Below, piece by piece: positions 1 through 7,428 of a stretch of 64,000 nt of DNA (position 1 is its first letter; each line of letters opens with the position of its first letter). The position numbers and the translations under genes are program-made. Source of the stretch: Gammaproteobacteria bacterium. GTDB taxonomy: Bacteria; Pseudomonadota; Gammaproteobacteria; Steroidobacterales; Steroidobacteraceae. The stretch lies in contig CANIOW010000004.1 in NCBI GenBank assembly GCA_947469285.1, positions 81,926 to 145,925 on the forward strand. The letters are read 5' to 3'. The notes below the pieces were generated by a model that saw only the letters and a program-made list of their open reading frames with translations, was not told the DNA's origin and ran no database searches.

Positions 1-132
1 GTGGACTTGTGGATCGGCGGTGCCGGCTTGCGGCAATTCCCTGCGCACGCGCTGCCGACCCGTTGCCGCTCCTTACCCGACCTACAGGACTTCGAGCGGC
101 ATGTAGAGGCGCTCATCGGCCAGCGTGGCTGA
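1..132 (+). CDS. 3' end of an unidentified protein (truncated by window edge)
   Basis: Frame 1 is open from the first base to a TGA at 130-132 and gives about 43 residues ending in a charged helix-like tail (DLQDFERHVEALIGQRG). The first codon is GTG, but nothing upstream is visible, so this is most likely the C-terminus of a longer gene entering from the left. It converges on the lipoprotein gene whose stop lies 10 bases further on. I do not recognise the family. Composition matches the GC-rich neighbours. Confidence 0.45.
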   Translation: MDLWIGGAGLRQFPAHALPTRCRSLPDLQDFERHVEALIGQRG

Positions 133-141
133 AGCCCTCAC

Positions 142-807
142 TCAGCGCACCGCGACATCCGCACGTGCCAGACGCTCGGCGTCCGCGGTGACCGCAGCCA
201 CCGCCGTTTGTACCGCTAAATTGAAGGCCGCAGCAATCGCCGTGCGGCTGTTGTAGCGCGCATCCACCTCAGCTGTGCCAGCGACAGTCCCCAGCACGGT
301 GCGGTCGCGTCCACGCCCCAAGGTACCGCTGAGCGCCACCTGCACCGTCGGTGGCTGGTCCGGGCTGGTGTAGACCGCACTGAACTCATGCACCTCCACT
401 TCCAGCACCCAACGCCCGGGAAATGGCGACAGGTCAGAGAGCACCGCCGTGAACACCCCGTGGGCACGCAAGGTGTCGGTCAGCACCGCGGCGAGACCTT
501 CATCCACCGGACGCGCCCAGCGCGCTTCAGCGATATGTTCCAACCGACCATCGGCTAACCGCACTGGTACGCGGGTCCCTTCCCAGCCACCCCGGACGGT
601 CGGCAGGCGCAAGGTGATGCTGCCACCCGCGGTAGCTGGTGGCTCTTTGGCCGCCCCCGCCAATGGCGCTGCGACCAGCAGAAAGGTGTCGGGCACCGGT
701 TCCCGGGCCTGGAAGTCGGGCAAACACCCCGCCAGCAGTAGCAGGCCCGCCAGGCTGGCACCACGCACGGCCTGCCTTGGATTCATGACGACGCGGTGGA
801 TATTCAT
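142..807 (-). CDS. ABC-type transport auxiliary lipoprotein (PqiC/DUF330-like)
   Basis: 221 residues beginning with a lipoprotein signal: basic start, hydrophobic stretch and a lipobox ending LLLAGC. The mature part fits the ABC_trans_aux/PqiC fold, the periplasmic or outer-membrane lipoprotein that accompanies MCE-type lipid transporters. The start is fixed by an ATGA overlap with the stop of the MCE gene and by GGAGG seven bases upstream. It is the last gene of a four-gene operon (permease, ATPase, MCE protein, lipoprotein), so it probably docks the MCE ring to the outer membrane. The family assignment comes from length, lipobox and context; sequence similarity within the family is low. Confidence 0.8.
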   Translation of the reverse strand: MNIHRVVMNPRQAVRGASLAGLLLLAGCLPDFQAREPVPDTFLLVAAPLAGAAKEPPATAGGSITLRLPTVRGGWEGTRVPVRLADGRLEHIAEARWARPVDEGLAAVLTDTLRAHGVFTAVLSDLSPFPGRWVLEVEVHEFSAVYTSPDQPPTVQVALSGTLGRGRDRTVLGTVAGTAEVDARYNSRTAIAAAFNLAVQTAVAAVTADAERLARADVAVR

Positions 808-1739
808 CGTGGCACCTCCAAGCCTGCCGGCGCCGGCGCATATAACAGCCGCGACGGATCATCATTCAATGTTTTCGACAACTGCCTGAATTCGCGCGCT
901 GCCGAACGACTCTCGCGCAGCAGTGCCTCCAGTTCCGCCAAGCCTTGGCCGGTGAACCGCGACAAGTCATCCTCATGCTCAGCCAGAAACCGGTCAAGAC
1001 GGGCCGTGGTCCGCGCCAGATTGGCGGCCGTGAGTTGCACCTGTTCCGAGGCATCCTCCAGATGCGGGCCCGCGCGCTTGACCAACAAGGCAATGCTGGC
1101 CGCCGCGTCATGCACCTCTACCGCCGTGGCACGCAGGTCTTGCATCAGTGCGGCCGCATCGGCAGCCGTCGCGGGCAGCGTGCGGCTGGCCAGTGCAATA
1201 TTCTGCAGCGTCTGGTTCACCGCCCGCAGGTTGTCATCGGCCAACAAGCGGTTCAGGCGCGTGGTGGTCGCCGTGGCCTGCGCCACCAGCCCGGGCAAAC
1301 CGCTGACGAAGGCATCGAAATCGCTCTGCACGCTGCGGATGACCGGATACTGCTGCGAGGCCACCTCCGGCGCCATCGCGGCACGGCCATCATCGTGCGC
1401 CAGGTCGATGAACAACACCCCGGTAATGCCCTGAAAGCTCAGGCGTGCCACGGTCTTGCTATCGACAGGGGTGGTGGCGTCGACATCGGCGAGTACCAGC
1501 ACGCGTTCCCCGTTGCGCGGATCTAGGCGGATGCGTACCACCCGGCCCACGTTGACGCCCAGGTAGCGCACCGCGCTGCCTTCGCTCAGCCCGCTGACGG
1601 TGCCGCTGAAGTACACCTCATAACGCTGATATTCGCGGCGGTCGCCCGAATCTGAATACCAGAGCACGAAGGCCACCGCGAACGCCGCCACCAGCACCAC
1701 GAAGAAGCCCACCGCAGCGTAGTTCGCTTCACGGTCCAT
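804..1739 (-). CDS. MlaD-like MCE domain protein of a lipid ABC transporter
   Basis: 311 residues. One N-terminal membrane anchor (about residues 8-29, hydrophobic, followed by WYSDSGDRR) precedes an MCE domain at about 40-120 with the typical run GLSEGSAVRYLGVNVGRV. The remaining two thirds is a long helical, Leu/Ala-rich segment ending RLLYAPAP. MCE proteins form hexameric periplasmic rings that bind phospholipid and connect the inner-membrane MlaEF complex to partners. It overlaps the ATPase gene by 11 bases and the lipoprotein gene by 4, so translation is coupled. The long helical tail is longer than in E. coli MlaD (about 180 aa) and resembles the needle-forming MCE proteins. Confidence 0.88.
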   Translation of the reverse strand: MDREANYAAVGFFVVLVAAFAVAFVLWYSDSGDRREYQRYEVYFSGTVSGLSEGSAVRYLGVNVGRVVRIRLDPRNGERVLVLADVDATTPVDSKTVARLSFQGITGVLFIDLAHDDGRAAMAPEVASQQYPVIRSVQSDFDAFVSGLPGLVAQATATTTRLNRLLADDNLRAVNQTLQNIALASRTLPATAADAAALMQDLRATAVEVHDAAASIALLVKRAGPHLEDASEQVQLTAANLARTTARLDRFLAEHEDDLSRFTGQGLAELEALLRESRSAAREFRQLSKTLNDDPSRLLYAPAPAGLEVPR

Positions 1740-2562
1740 TGCTACTCTCCCCCGACCGCGCCATCAATGCCGGCCGGCCACTGCCTGCGAGCGCCGCGCG
1801 CCCGCGCGGCCCTCCGAAGTATTCCTGAATCCACGGGTGCGGGTTCGCCAGAATCTCCTCCACCGTCCCGCTCACCATCTTGCGTTCCACCAGCACCCCG
1901 AGCCGATTACAGGTGCGAAACAGCGTATCCAGGTCGTGTGTGATCATCACCACGGTCAAGCCCAATTGTTGCTGCAACTCTAGCAGCAACGTATCGAACC
2001 CCGAGGCAGCGATGGGGTCGAGCCCCGAGGTAGGCTCATCCAGAAACAGCAAGGGCGGGTCCAGCGCCAGCGCCCGGGCCAGCGCGGCACGTTTGACCAT
2101 GCCGCCCGACAGCTGGGCTGGATACTTCGCCCCTGCCTCACTGTCGAGCCCCACCAGTCGCAGGCGCAACTCCGCCAGCCGCTCGCGCGCTTCGGCTGAC
2201 AGACCGAGATGCTCCAGCATCGGCACTTCCACGTTCTGCCGCACCGTCAGCGAACTGAACAGCGCACCATGCTGGAAGGTAACGCCATAGCGCTGTTTGA
2301 CGGCACGGGGGGTAATGGCCTGTTTGTCGCCCTCCACCACCACTGGCTGACCGTCGATCCACACCTCACCGGCACGCGGCCATTGCAGCCCCAGTAGTGT
2401 TCGCAACAACACCGACTTACCGCTACCAGAACCGCCGACAATCCCAAACACCTCGCCAGGATAGACATCGAGGTCCACGCCATCGTGCACCAGCTGCGTA
2501 CCAAAGCGGTTAACGATGCCCCGCGCCGTGATGACCGGCGGATTGACCAGCAGGCCGCTCAA
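1729..2562 (-). CDS. MlaF-like lipid transport ABC ATPase
   Basis: 277 residues. Walker A is GGSGSGKS (about residues 43-50), the signature is LSGGMVKR, Walker B is LLFLDEPTSGLDP and the switch histidine is in MITHD. This is the ATPase of an MCE-type retrograde or anterograde phospholipid transporter and works as a dimer on the permease encoded immediately upstream. The start is a TTG whose following A completes the TGA stop of the permease gene (TTGA), with GGAGA about ten bases before it. The C-terminus carries a short extension after YFGGPRGRAAL, the usual MlaF end region. Confidence 0.9.
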   Translation of the reverse strand: MSGLLVNPPVITARGIVNRFGTQLVHDGVDLDVYPGEVFGIVGGSGSGKSVLLRTLLGLQWPRAGEVWIDGQPVVVEGDKQAITPRAVKQRYGVTFQHGALFSSLTVRQNVEVPMLEHLGLSAEARERLAELRLRLVGLDSEAGAKYPAQLSGGMVKRAALARALALDPPLLFLDEPTSGLDPIAASGFDTLLLELQQQLGLTVVMITHDLDTLFRTCNRLGVLVERKMVSGTVEEILANPHPWIQEYFGGPRGRAALAGSGRPALMARSGESSNGP

Positions 2563-3701
2563 AAATCAATCTCCAAAAACAACACCGCAAACAACGCATC
2601 CACCAGAATGATCATGAAGATGCCCTGCACCACTGCCACCGTAGTGAGTCGACCCAGCTCCCGCGACGAGCCCCGCACCTGCAGCCCGCGCAGCGTGCCA
2701 ATGACCGCAATGAGGCAAGCAAACACCGGCGCCTTGACCACGCCAGCCCAGAAAGTGGTGCTAGCAATGCTGTCATCCATGCGCACCAGATACTGGTTGA
2801 ACGGAATATCGACCAACGACCAAGAGAGCACCGCGCCGCCCGCCAGACCCATGAAGTCCGCGATGACCGTGAGCAGCGGCAACGCGATCACCAGCGCCAG
2901 CACGCGCGGCAACACCAACACCTCGACCGGGTCGAGGCCCATCGCCTCCAGCGCATCCACTTCCTCATTCAGTTTCATCGCGCCGATCTCTGCCGCAAAA
3001 GCGCTGCCCGACCGGCCGGCGACGATAATCGCCGTGAGCAGCACGCCCAGTTCCCGCAACACTGACAGGGTGACCAGATCTACCACGTAAATCTCGCCGC
3101 CGAAATTGCGCAATTGCTGCGCGCCGATGTACGCCACGATCACGGCAATGAGGAAAGCAATGAGCGCGACAATCGGGATGGCCTGCACGCCGGTTTCGTA
3201 GAGGTGCCGCGCGACTGAAATACCCCGCAGCCGCTGTGGCTGGAGCAGGCCACGACCGAGTACCGACACCACGCGACCGAGCAGCACCAAGCCTTCGCGG
3301 CCGCCGTTGAAGGCATGCAGCAGGCGACGGCCCAACCGGTCCGCTGGCGCCACACACCAACGGGTCAGTCGTGAGGCCGCTATTTGTGGCCGGTCGATCT
3401 CGCCACGGACCACGGCGCCCGCCGCCGGCGAATAGCGATCGACGATCAACAGCGCCGCAGGTCGCTGTGGCTGCCAGGTCACGGCCAGCCCTGCCGCTAC
3501 ACACCGCTGTTCAAACGCCCGCAACAGGCTTCCCGCCGCAAGGTCCAGCGGGCCGCTCACGTTCACTTGCAGGGTCATGCTGCGCGCCGCTGACAGCTCA
3601 ACGCCCGCCAGCGCCGCTTCCGCGGCCGCGGCCGTGGGCGCATGCCAAGGGCCTTCCAGCCACAACGTCAGACCTTCCGGTGAAGCTTCCGCGCGGAGCA
3701 A
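2559..3701 (-). CDS. MlaE-like lipid ABC permease with N-terminal STAS-like domain
   Basis: 380 residues. The first about 115 residues form a STAS/MlaB-like domain. They are followed by the MlaE/YrbE permease core with five or so membrane helices and the conserved loop EIGAMKLNEEVDALEAMGLDP. In E. coli the STAS protein MlaB is separate; here it is fused, so the operon needs no separate mlaB. The start is TTG, supported by AAGGAG six bases upstream. It is the first gene of the operon. No MlaC-type periplasmic carrier is encoded here, which together with the auxiliary lipoprotein suggests a Pqi/Let-like tunnel rather than a shuttle (inference). Confidence 0.88.
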   Translation of the reverse strand: MLRAEASPEGLTLWLEGPWHAPTAAAAEAALAGVELSAARSMTLQVNVSGPLDLAAGSLLRAFEQRCVAAGLAVTWQPQRPAALLIVDRYSPAAGAVVRGEIDRPQIAASRLTRWCVAPADRLGRRLLHAFNGGREGLVLLGRVVSVLGRGLLQPQRLRGISVARHLYETGVQAIPIVALIAFLIAVIVAYIGAQQLRNFGGEIYVVDLVTLSVLRELGVLLTAIIVAGRSGSAFAAEIGAMKLNEEVDALEAMGLDPVEVLVLPRVLALVIALPLLTVIADFMGLAGGAVLSWSLVDIPFNQYLVRMDDSIASTTFWAGVVKAPVFACLIAVIGTLRGLQVRGSSRELGRLTTVAVVQGIFMIILVDALFAVLFLEIDF

Positions 3702-3779
3702 CAGGCTCTCCTTAAACCCAACCTAGCGTGATGCTAACAGGTGCGCGAACCACGGACCGTGCGGCTGACCACCGGCGCT

Positions 3780-4796
3780 TTAGGTGTTCTCGTCACGGTA
3801 ACGGCGCGCCCAGACCGCCGCCGCCGTGAACAGCAAGCCAACCAGCACCCCCAGCCACAGCTCGGCGCCGGCAAACAGGCACGCCCCTTGCGTCACCGCC
3901 GACCACAGGGCTGAAGAACCGGACACCAGCTCCCCTTCCCGCGCGTTGGTGCGCAGCGCATCGACCAGGCCACCCAAGGCACCCCAGGCATGTGCGGCGA
4001 GGCGTGACGCCAGCCAGTGGCTTTGCAGCAGCAGCCCTTCCGCCAAACTGAACCCCGCCGGCACCAGAATGGCAAACACGACCGGCGAGCGCGGCGCAGC
4101 CGCCGACACCAACAAACCCCAACCCGCCAATGGCAGCGTCCACAGCGCAAAGGCTACCGTGACCTGCGCCATCAATAGCAGCGTACTCAGCCACAGACGC
4201 GGGTCTGCCAGCACGGCGAGGAATTGCTGCGCCAACTGTGCGGCGGGTAGTGATGAATGGGCCGCGAACTGTACGGCGAGGGTGTCAGCCCGCACGGCGC
4301 CGACGACCGCCACGGCCAGCTGGGTAGCCAAGGCAAAGCCCACCGCCACCAACGGCAACACCAGCACCGCCAGCACGAGTTTGGACAACACGGTTTCCAG
4401 ATCGCTGACCGGCAGGCTTTTCCAAAACAGCAGGCTGCGGTCACGGCGGTCTTCATGCAGCGACGAAAGCGCATAGAAAAACTGTGTAAACAACAACACA
4501 AAATAAAACGGCGTGGCAATGCCCAGCAACGCCACCAGCGCCATCTCCGCTGTGGGTGTCCACGACATCGCCGCCGTCTTGCCGGCGCCCATTGCTCCAT
4601 GCTCCAGCGATGCATGGCCGAACTCGAATTTGCCGAAAGCAGCACCGCAGAGCACGATGCAGGCACAGATGGCCGGCGCCATCCAGGCGCCACGATGTTC
4701 CCAGAGCTCACGTCGCAACAACCAGCCGAAGATTTTCCAGCGTGGCGTTCGCAGACTTTCCACCGAGGCTTTGCCGCTGGCAATGAGCGTGTTCAT
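3780..4796 (-). CDS. ABC-2 type exporter permease
   Basis: 338 residues with about six hydrophobic segments: near 35-55, 95-120, 150-180, 210-235, 240-265 and the C-terminus around VLVGLLFTAAAVWARR. The N-terminus carries the basic cytosolic start seen in ABC-2 permeases of YtrC/BcrB type. The gene overlaps the preceding ATPase gene by ATGA, so the two are co-translated. Its substrate cannot be read from sequence; small peptide or lantibiotic-like export or envelope stress functions are usual for YtrA-controlled pairs. It is the last gene of a regulator-ATPase-permease operon. Confidence 0.8.
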   Translation of the reverse strand: MNTLIASGKASVESLRTPRWKIFGWLLRRELWEHRGAWMAPAICACIVLCGAAFGKFEFGHASLEHGAMGAGKTAAMSWTPTAEMALVALLGIATPFYFVLLFTQFFYALSSLHEDRRDRSLLFWKSLPVSDLETVLSKLVLAVLVLPLVAVGFALATQLAVAVVGAVRADTLAVQFAAHSSLPAAQLAQQFLAVLADPRLWLSTLLLMAQVTVAFALWTLPLAGWGLLVSAAAPRSPVVFAILVPAGFSLAEGLLLQSHWLASRLAAHAWGALGGLVDALRTNAREGELVSGSSALWSAVTQGACLFAGAELWLGVLVGLLFTAAAVWARRYRDENT

Positions 4797-5650
4797 GCGG
4801 TGGCTCCTGTCATGGTCGCCACAAACAAATCGGCAACGCCGGGCGTGCCCACCTCGCCCAGCGCTGCAAGATGCAAGCGATCGACCCCATCGAAGATAAA
4901 GACATGACGACCAAAGCGTTGCTGCTCGTGCAGCGGCCCTAGCGCCCGCGCCGCGGCCGCCTGCTCCGGCAACACCACCAGCTGTGAAAAGCGCTCAGGC
5001 AGGGCCTCCATCGGCGTATCAAGCACGATACGTCCGCGCTTAATAAAGAGCAGATCCGTCAGCAGGTGCTCGACTTCCTCCACTTGATGCGTCGTCACCA
5101 GCACCGTCCGCGTGGCATCAAAATAGTCGTTAATGAGCGCCTCGTAAAACGCCTTTCTGGCCAGAATATCGAGGCCCAAAGTGGGTTCGTCCAGCACCAG
5201 CAGCCGCGCGTCAATGGCCATCGCCAGCGCTAAATGCAGCTGCGTGACCATGCCCTTAGAGAGTGTCTTCACCTGGGCTCGGGGCGGAATGCTGGTGAGG
5301 GCAAGGAATTCACGGCAGCGTTCAGGGCGGAACCGCGGGTGCACGCCACCGACGAAGTCGACCACCTGATTGACGCGGATCCAGCGTGGCAGCACGGCCA
5401 CATCGGCAATAAAGCAGACTTCCTGCATCAGTGCCTCGCGCTGCCGGTAAGGATCGAGCCCCGCCACGCGCAAATGGCCGGTGTACGGCGTTAAGCCGAG
5501 CAAGGCTTTCAGGACCGTGGTCTTCCCAGCGCCGTTCGGGCCGATCAAACCGACAATCTGTCCTGCTTCGATCTTGAACGAAACCTTATCCAGCGCGCAG
5601 ACAGCACCGTAACTTTTGCTCAGGCCCTGCGCTTCGATCAGTGTGCCCAC
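4793..5650 (-). CDS. ABC transporter ATP-binding protein (YtrB-like)
   Basis: 285 residues from a GTG start chosen because GGAGAG lies about eight bases upstream and the protein then begins directly with GTLIEAQGLSKSYGAV, the normal first strand of an ABC ATPase. Upstream codons stay open but encode no recognisable domain. Walker A is GPNGAGKTT, the signature is LSKGMVTQLHLALAM and Walker B is LLVLDEPTLGLD. The C-terminal about 70 residues are a variable regulatory tail typical of ABC-2 exporter ATPases. It lies between a YtrA-type repressor gene and the membrane subunit and presumably energises export by that permease. Confidence 0.88.
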   Translation of the reverse strand: MGTLIEAQGLSKSYGAVCALDKVSFKIEAGQIVGLIGPNGAGKTTVLKALLGLTPYTGHLRVAGLDPYRQREALMQEVCFIADVAVLPRWIRVNQVVDFVGGVHPRFRPERCREFLALTSIPPRAQVKTLSKGMVTQLHLALAMAIDARLLVLDEPTLGLDILARKAFYEALINDYFDATRTVLVTTHQVEEVEHLLTDLLFIKRGRIVLDTPMEALPERFSQLVVLPEQAAAARALGPLHEQQRFGRHVFIFDGVDRLHLAALGEVGTPGVADLFVATMTGATA

Positions 5651-5678
5651 GTGGAGACTCTCCCAGCTTGGCGTCAGA

Positions 5679-6062
5679 TCAGTCGTTGGTCGGTTCGTCA
5701 GGCGTTGTCGGCGGCAACCGCGCCAAGAGTTCGCCAGCGCTGAAGCCCAGGCGCTGAATCGTGCCGGCCACGCGCGGCCATTCGTCGTCCAGAAATTTCT
5801 GCCGTTCGTCCTTGAGCAAGCCACTAAAGGCCCCGACGGCGACATACATCCCCCGCCCACGGCGCTTCTCGACCAGTTGCTCATCCACCAGCGCCTGATA
5901 GCCTTTCAGCACGGTGAGCGGATTGAGACGGAAGTCCGCCGCCACGCTGCGCACTGAAGGCAAGGCATCGCCTTCCTTGAGCGTGCCTTCGAGAATCATG
6001 GCCACGACACGGTCCCGCAGTTGGCGGTAGATCGGCTGGCTGTCATTCCACAAGGCGTCCAT
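5679..6062 (-). CDS. GntR family regulator, YtrA subfamily
   Basis: 127 residues. A winged helix of GntR type spans about 10-75 (PIYRQLRDRVVAMILEG, then LPSVRSVAADFRLNPLTV). The short C-terminal tail lacks the FadR or UTRA effector domain, and this length and layout define the YtrA subfamily. These proteins usually repress their own ABC exporter operon. Here the gene is first in such an operon, 28 bases before the ATPase gene, and a near-perfect 22-bp palindrome sits 54 bases upstream of its start. Autoregulation is therefore likely. Confidence 0.88.
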   Translation of the reverse strand: MDALWNDSQPIYRQLRDRVVAMILEGTLKEGDALPSVRSVAADFRLNPLTVLKGYQALVDEQLVEKRRGRGMYVAVGAFSGLLKDERQKFLDDEWPRVAGTIQRLGFSAGELLARLPPTTPDEPTND

Positions 6063-6115
6063 GTCAGATTCTCGGGGGTAGGCACCGGTGCGGTGATGAC
6101 TGATATAGATACATG

Positions 6116-6137
6116 GTGTTGTAGTTAACTATAACAC
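6116..6137. promoter_or_regulatory. Palindromic operator for the YtrA-like regulator
   Basis: A 22-bp inverted repeat in which GTGTT-N-TAGTT is mirrored as AACTA-N-AACAC; only one symmetric pair fails to match. It lies in the intergenic space between the GntR gene (minus) and mdh (plus), in a short A/T-rich patch. Dyads of this length upstream of ytrA-type genes are the expected target of the dimeric regulator. A TATAGT hexamer inside the dyad on the minus strand could be part of the promoter, but I see no good matching -35 box. Confidence 0.7.
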
Positions 6138-6270
6138 TTCAGAGATCGCAAGCCTTGGCGGAACTTTATGGTGGATTCTGGCCGCCGACCCGTTCGAGCC
6201 ATCACCTGCTCCCCTGCGGTGCTACCATTCGCGCCTTTCCAGCAGTTGTGTTCCACGGAGTTGCTCGTCC

Positions 6271-7248
6271 ATGAAGAAGCCCGTTACCGTCGCCATCACT
6301 GGCGCCGCCGGTCAGATCGGTTATGCCCTCGCCTTCCGCGTCGCCTCGGGCGCCATGCTCGGCCCCGACCAGCCGATCAACCTCCACCTGCTCGAGATCA
6401 CCCCGGCCCTGCCCGGCCTGCAGGGCGTGGTCATGGAACTGAACGACTGCGCCTTCCCGACCTTGAACAAAGTAGTCGCCACGGACGATGCCCGCGTCGC
6501 CTTCCGCGACTGCGATGTCGCCATGCTCGTCGGCGCGCGCCCGCGCGGCCCGGGCATGGAGCGCAAGGATCTGCTGCTCGCCAACGCGCAGATCTTCTCG
6601 GCGCAAGGCAAGGCACTCGACGAAGTGGCTGCGCGCGACATCCGCGTACTGGTGGTCGGTAACCCGGCCAACACCAACGCACTCATCGCCCAGCAAAATG
6701 CCAAGTCGCTGAATGCCGCCAATTTCACCGCCATGACCCGCCTCGACCACAACCGCGCTTTGTCGCAGTTGGCGGAAAAGACCGGCAGCCACGTGAACGA
6801 CCTGCGTCGCATGACCATCTGGGGCAACCACAGCGCCACGCAGTATCCCGACCTGTCGCAAGCCACCGTGCGCGGCGCAGCAGCCACCTCGCTGGTGGAC
6901 GATGCTTGGACCCGCGAGACCTTCATTCCCACCGTGCAACAGCGCGGCGCGGCCATCATCAAGGCGCGTGGCGCCTCGTCGGCGGCCTCGGCCGCTTCGG
7001 CGGCCATGGACCATGTGCGCACTTGGATGACCGGCACGGCCGAGGGTGACTGGGTGTCGATGGGGGTTCCCTCGGATGGCAGCTACGGCATTGCGCCGGG
7101 CGTCATCTACTCCTACCCCGTTACTTGCAAGAATGGGCAGTACACCATCGTGCAGGGCCTGCCAGTAGACGCTTTCAGCCGCGCCAAGATGGACGCTACC
7201 CATCAGGAATTGCTGGAAGAGCGCGACGGCGTCAAAGACCTGCTGTAA
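6271..7248 (+). CDS. mdh: Malate dehydrogenase
   Basis: 325 residues. It interconverts malate and oxaloacetate with NAD in the TCA cycle. The N-terminal dinucleotide motif is [10 protein letters not shown], the active-site region includes the NPANTNA loop and the catalytic histidine in [12 protein letters not shown], and the substrate arginines lie in the [13 protein letters not shown] loop. Length and motifs match the cytoplasmic-MDH-like group common in beta- and gammaproteobacteria, not the E. coli type. It is monocistronic: its own upstream gap, and a 12-bp hairpin just after the stop. CGGAG precedes the ATG by about eleven bases. Confidence 0.96.
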   Translation: MKKPVTVAITGAAGQIGYALAFRVASGAMLGPDQPINLHLLEITPALPGLQGVVMELNDCAFPTLNKVVATDDARVAFRDCDVAMLVGARPRGPGMERKDLLLANAQIFSAQGKALDEVAARDIRVLVVGNPANTNALIAQQNAKSLNAANFTAMTRLDHNRALSQLAEKTGSHVNDLRRMTIWGNHSATQYPDLSQATVRGAAATSLVDDAWTRETFIPTVQQRGAAIIKARGASSAASAASAAMDHVRTWMTGTAEGDWVSMGVPSDGSYGIAPGVIYSYPVTCKNGQYTIVQGLPVDAFSRAKMDATHQELLEERDGVKDLL

Positions 7249-7269
7249 CGCCCCTCGCTGCCACCGGCA

Positions 7270-7298
7270 CTGACTCGCGAACTTCCTTCGCGAGTCAG
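7270..7298 (+). terminator. Hairpin after mdh
   Basis: A perfect 12-bp stem (CTGACTCGCGAA / TTCGCGAGTCAG) with a five-base loop, starting 22 bases after the mdh stop. No T-run follows, so it may be an RNA 3'-end stabiliser or a weak terminator rather than a classical intrinsic terminator. Confidence 0.6.
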
Positions 7299-7428
7299 CT
7301 GGTGCCTACCCGCGCGCTCAAGGCGCGGCCGGTGGGCGGCGCTCCTGACGGCAATACGCCAACCCCTAGTCGCGGTTATAGTCGATCTCAGGCATCTCGC
7401 CGGGTCACTTGCCGATCGGGGTTTGCAC

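Noticed and set aside
6202..7203. A 333-codon frame on the minus strand opposite mdh
   Set aside because: It is the antisense of a fully recognised malate dehydrogenase; the translation is Gly/Arg/His-rich and has no motif or ribosome site.
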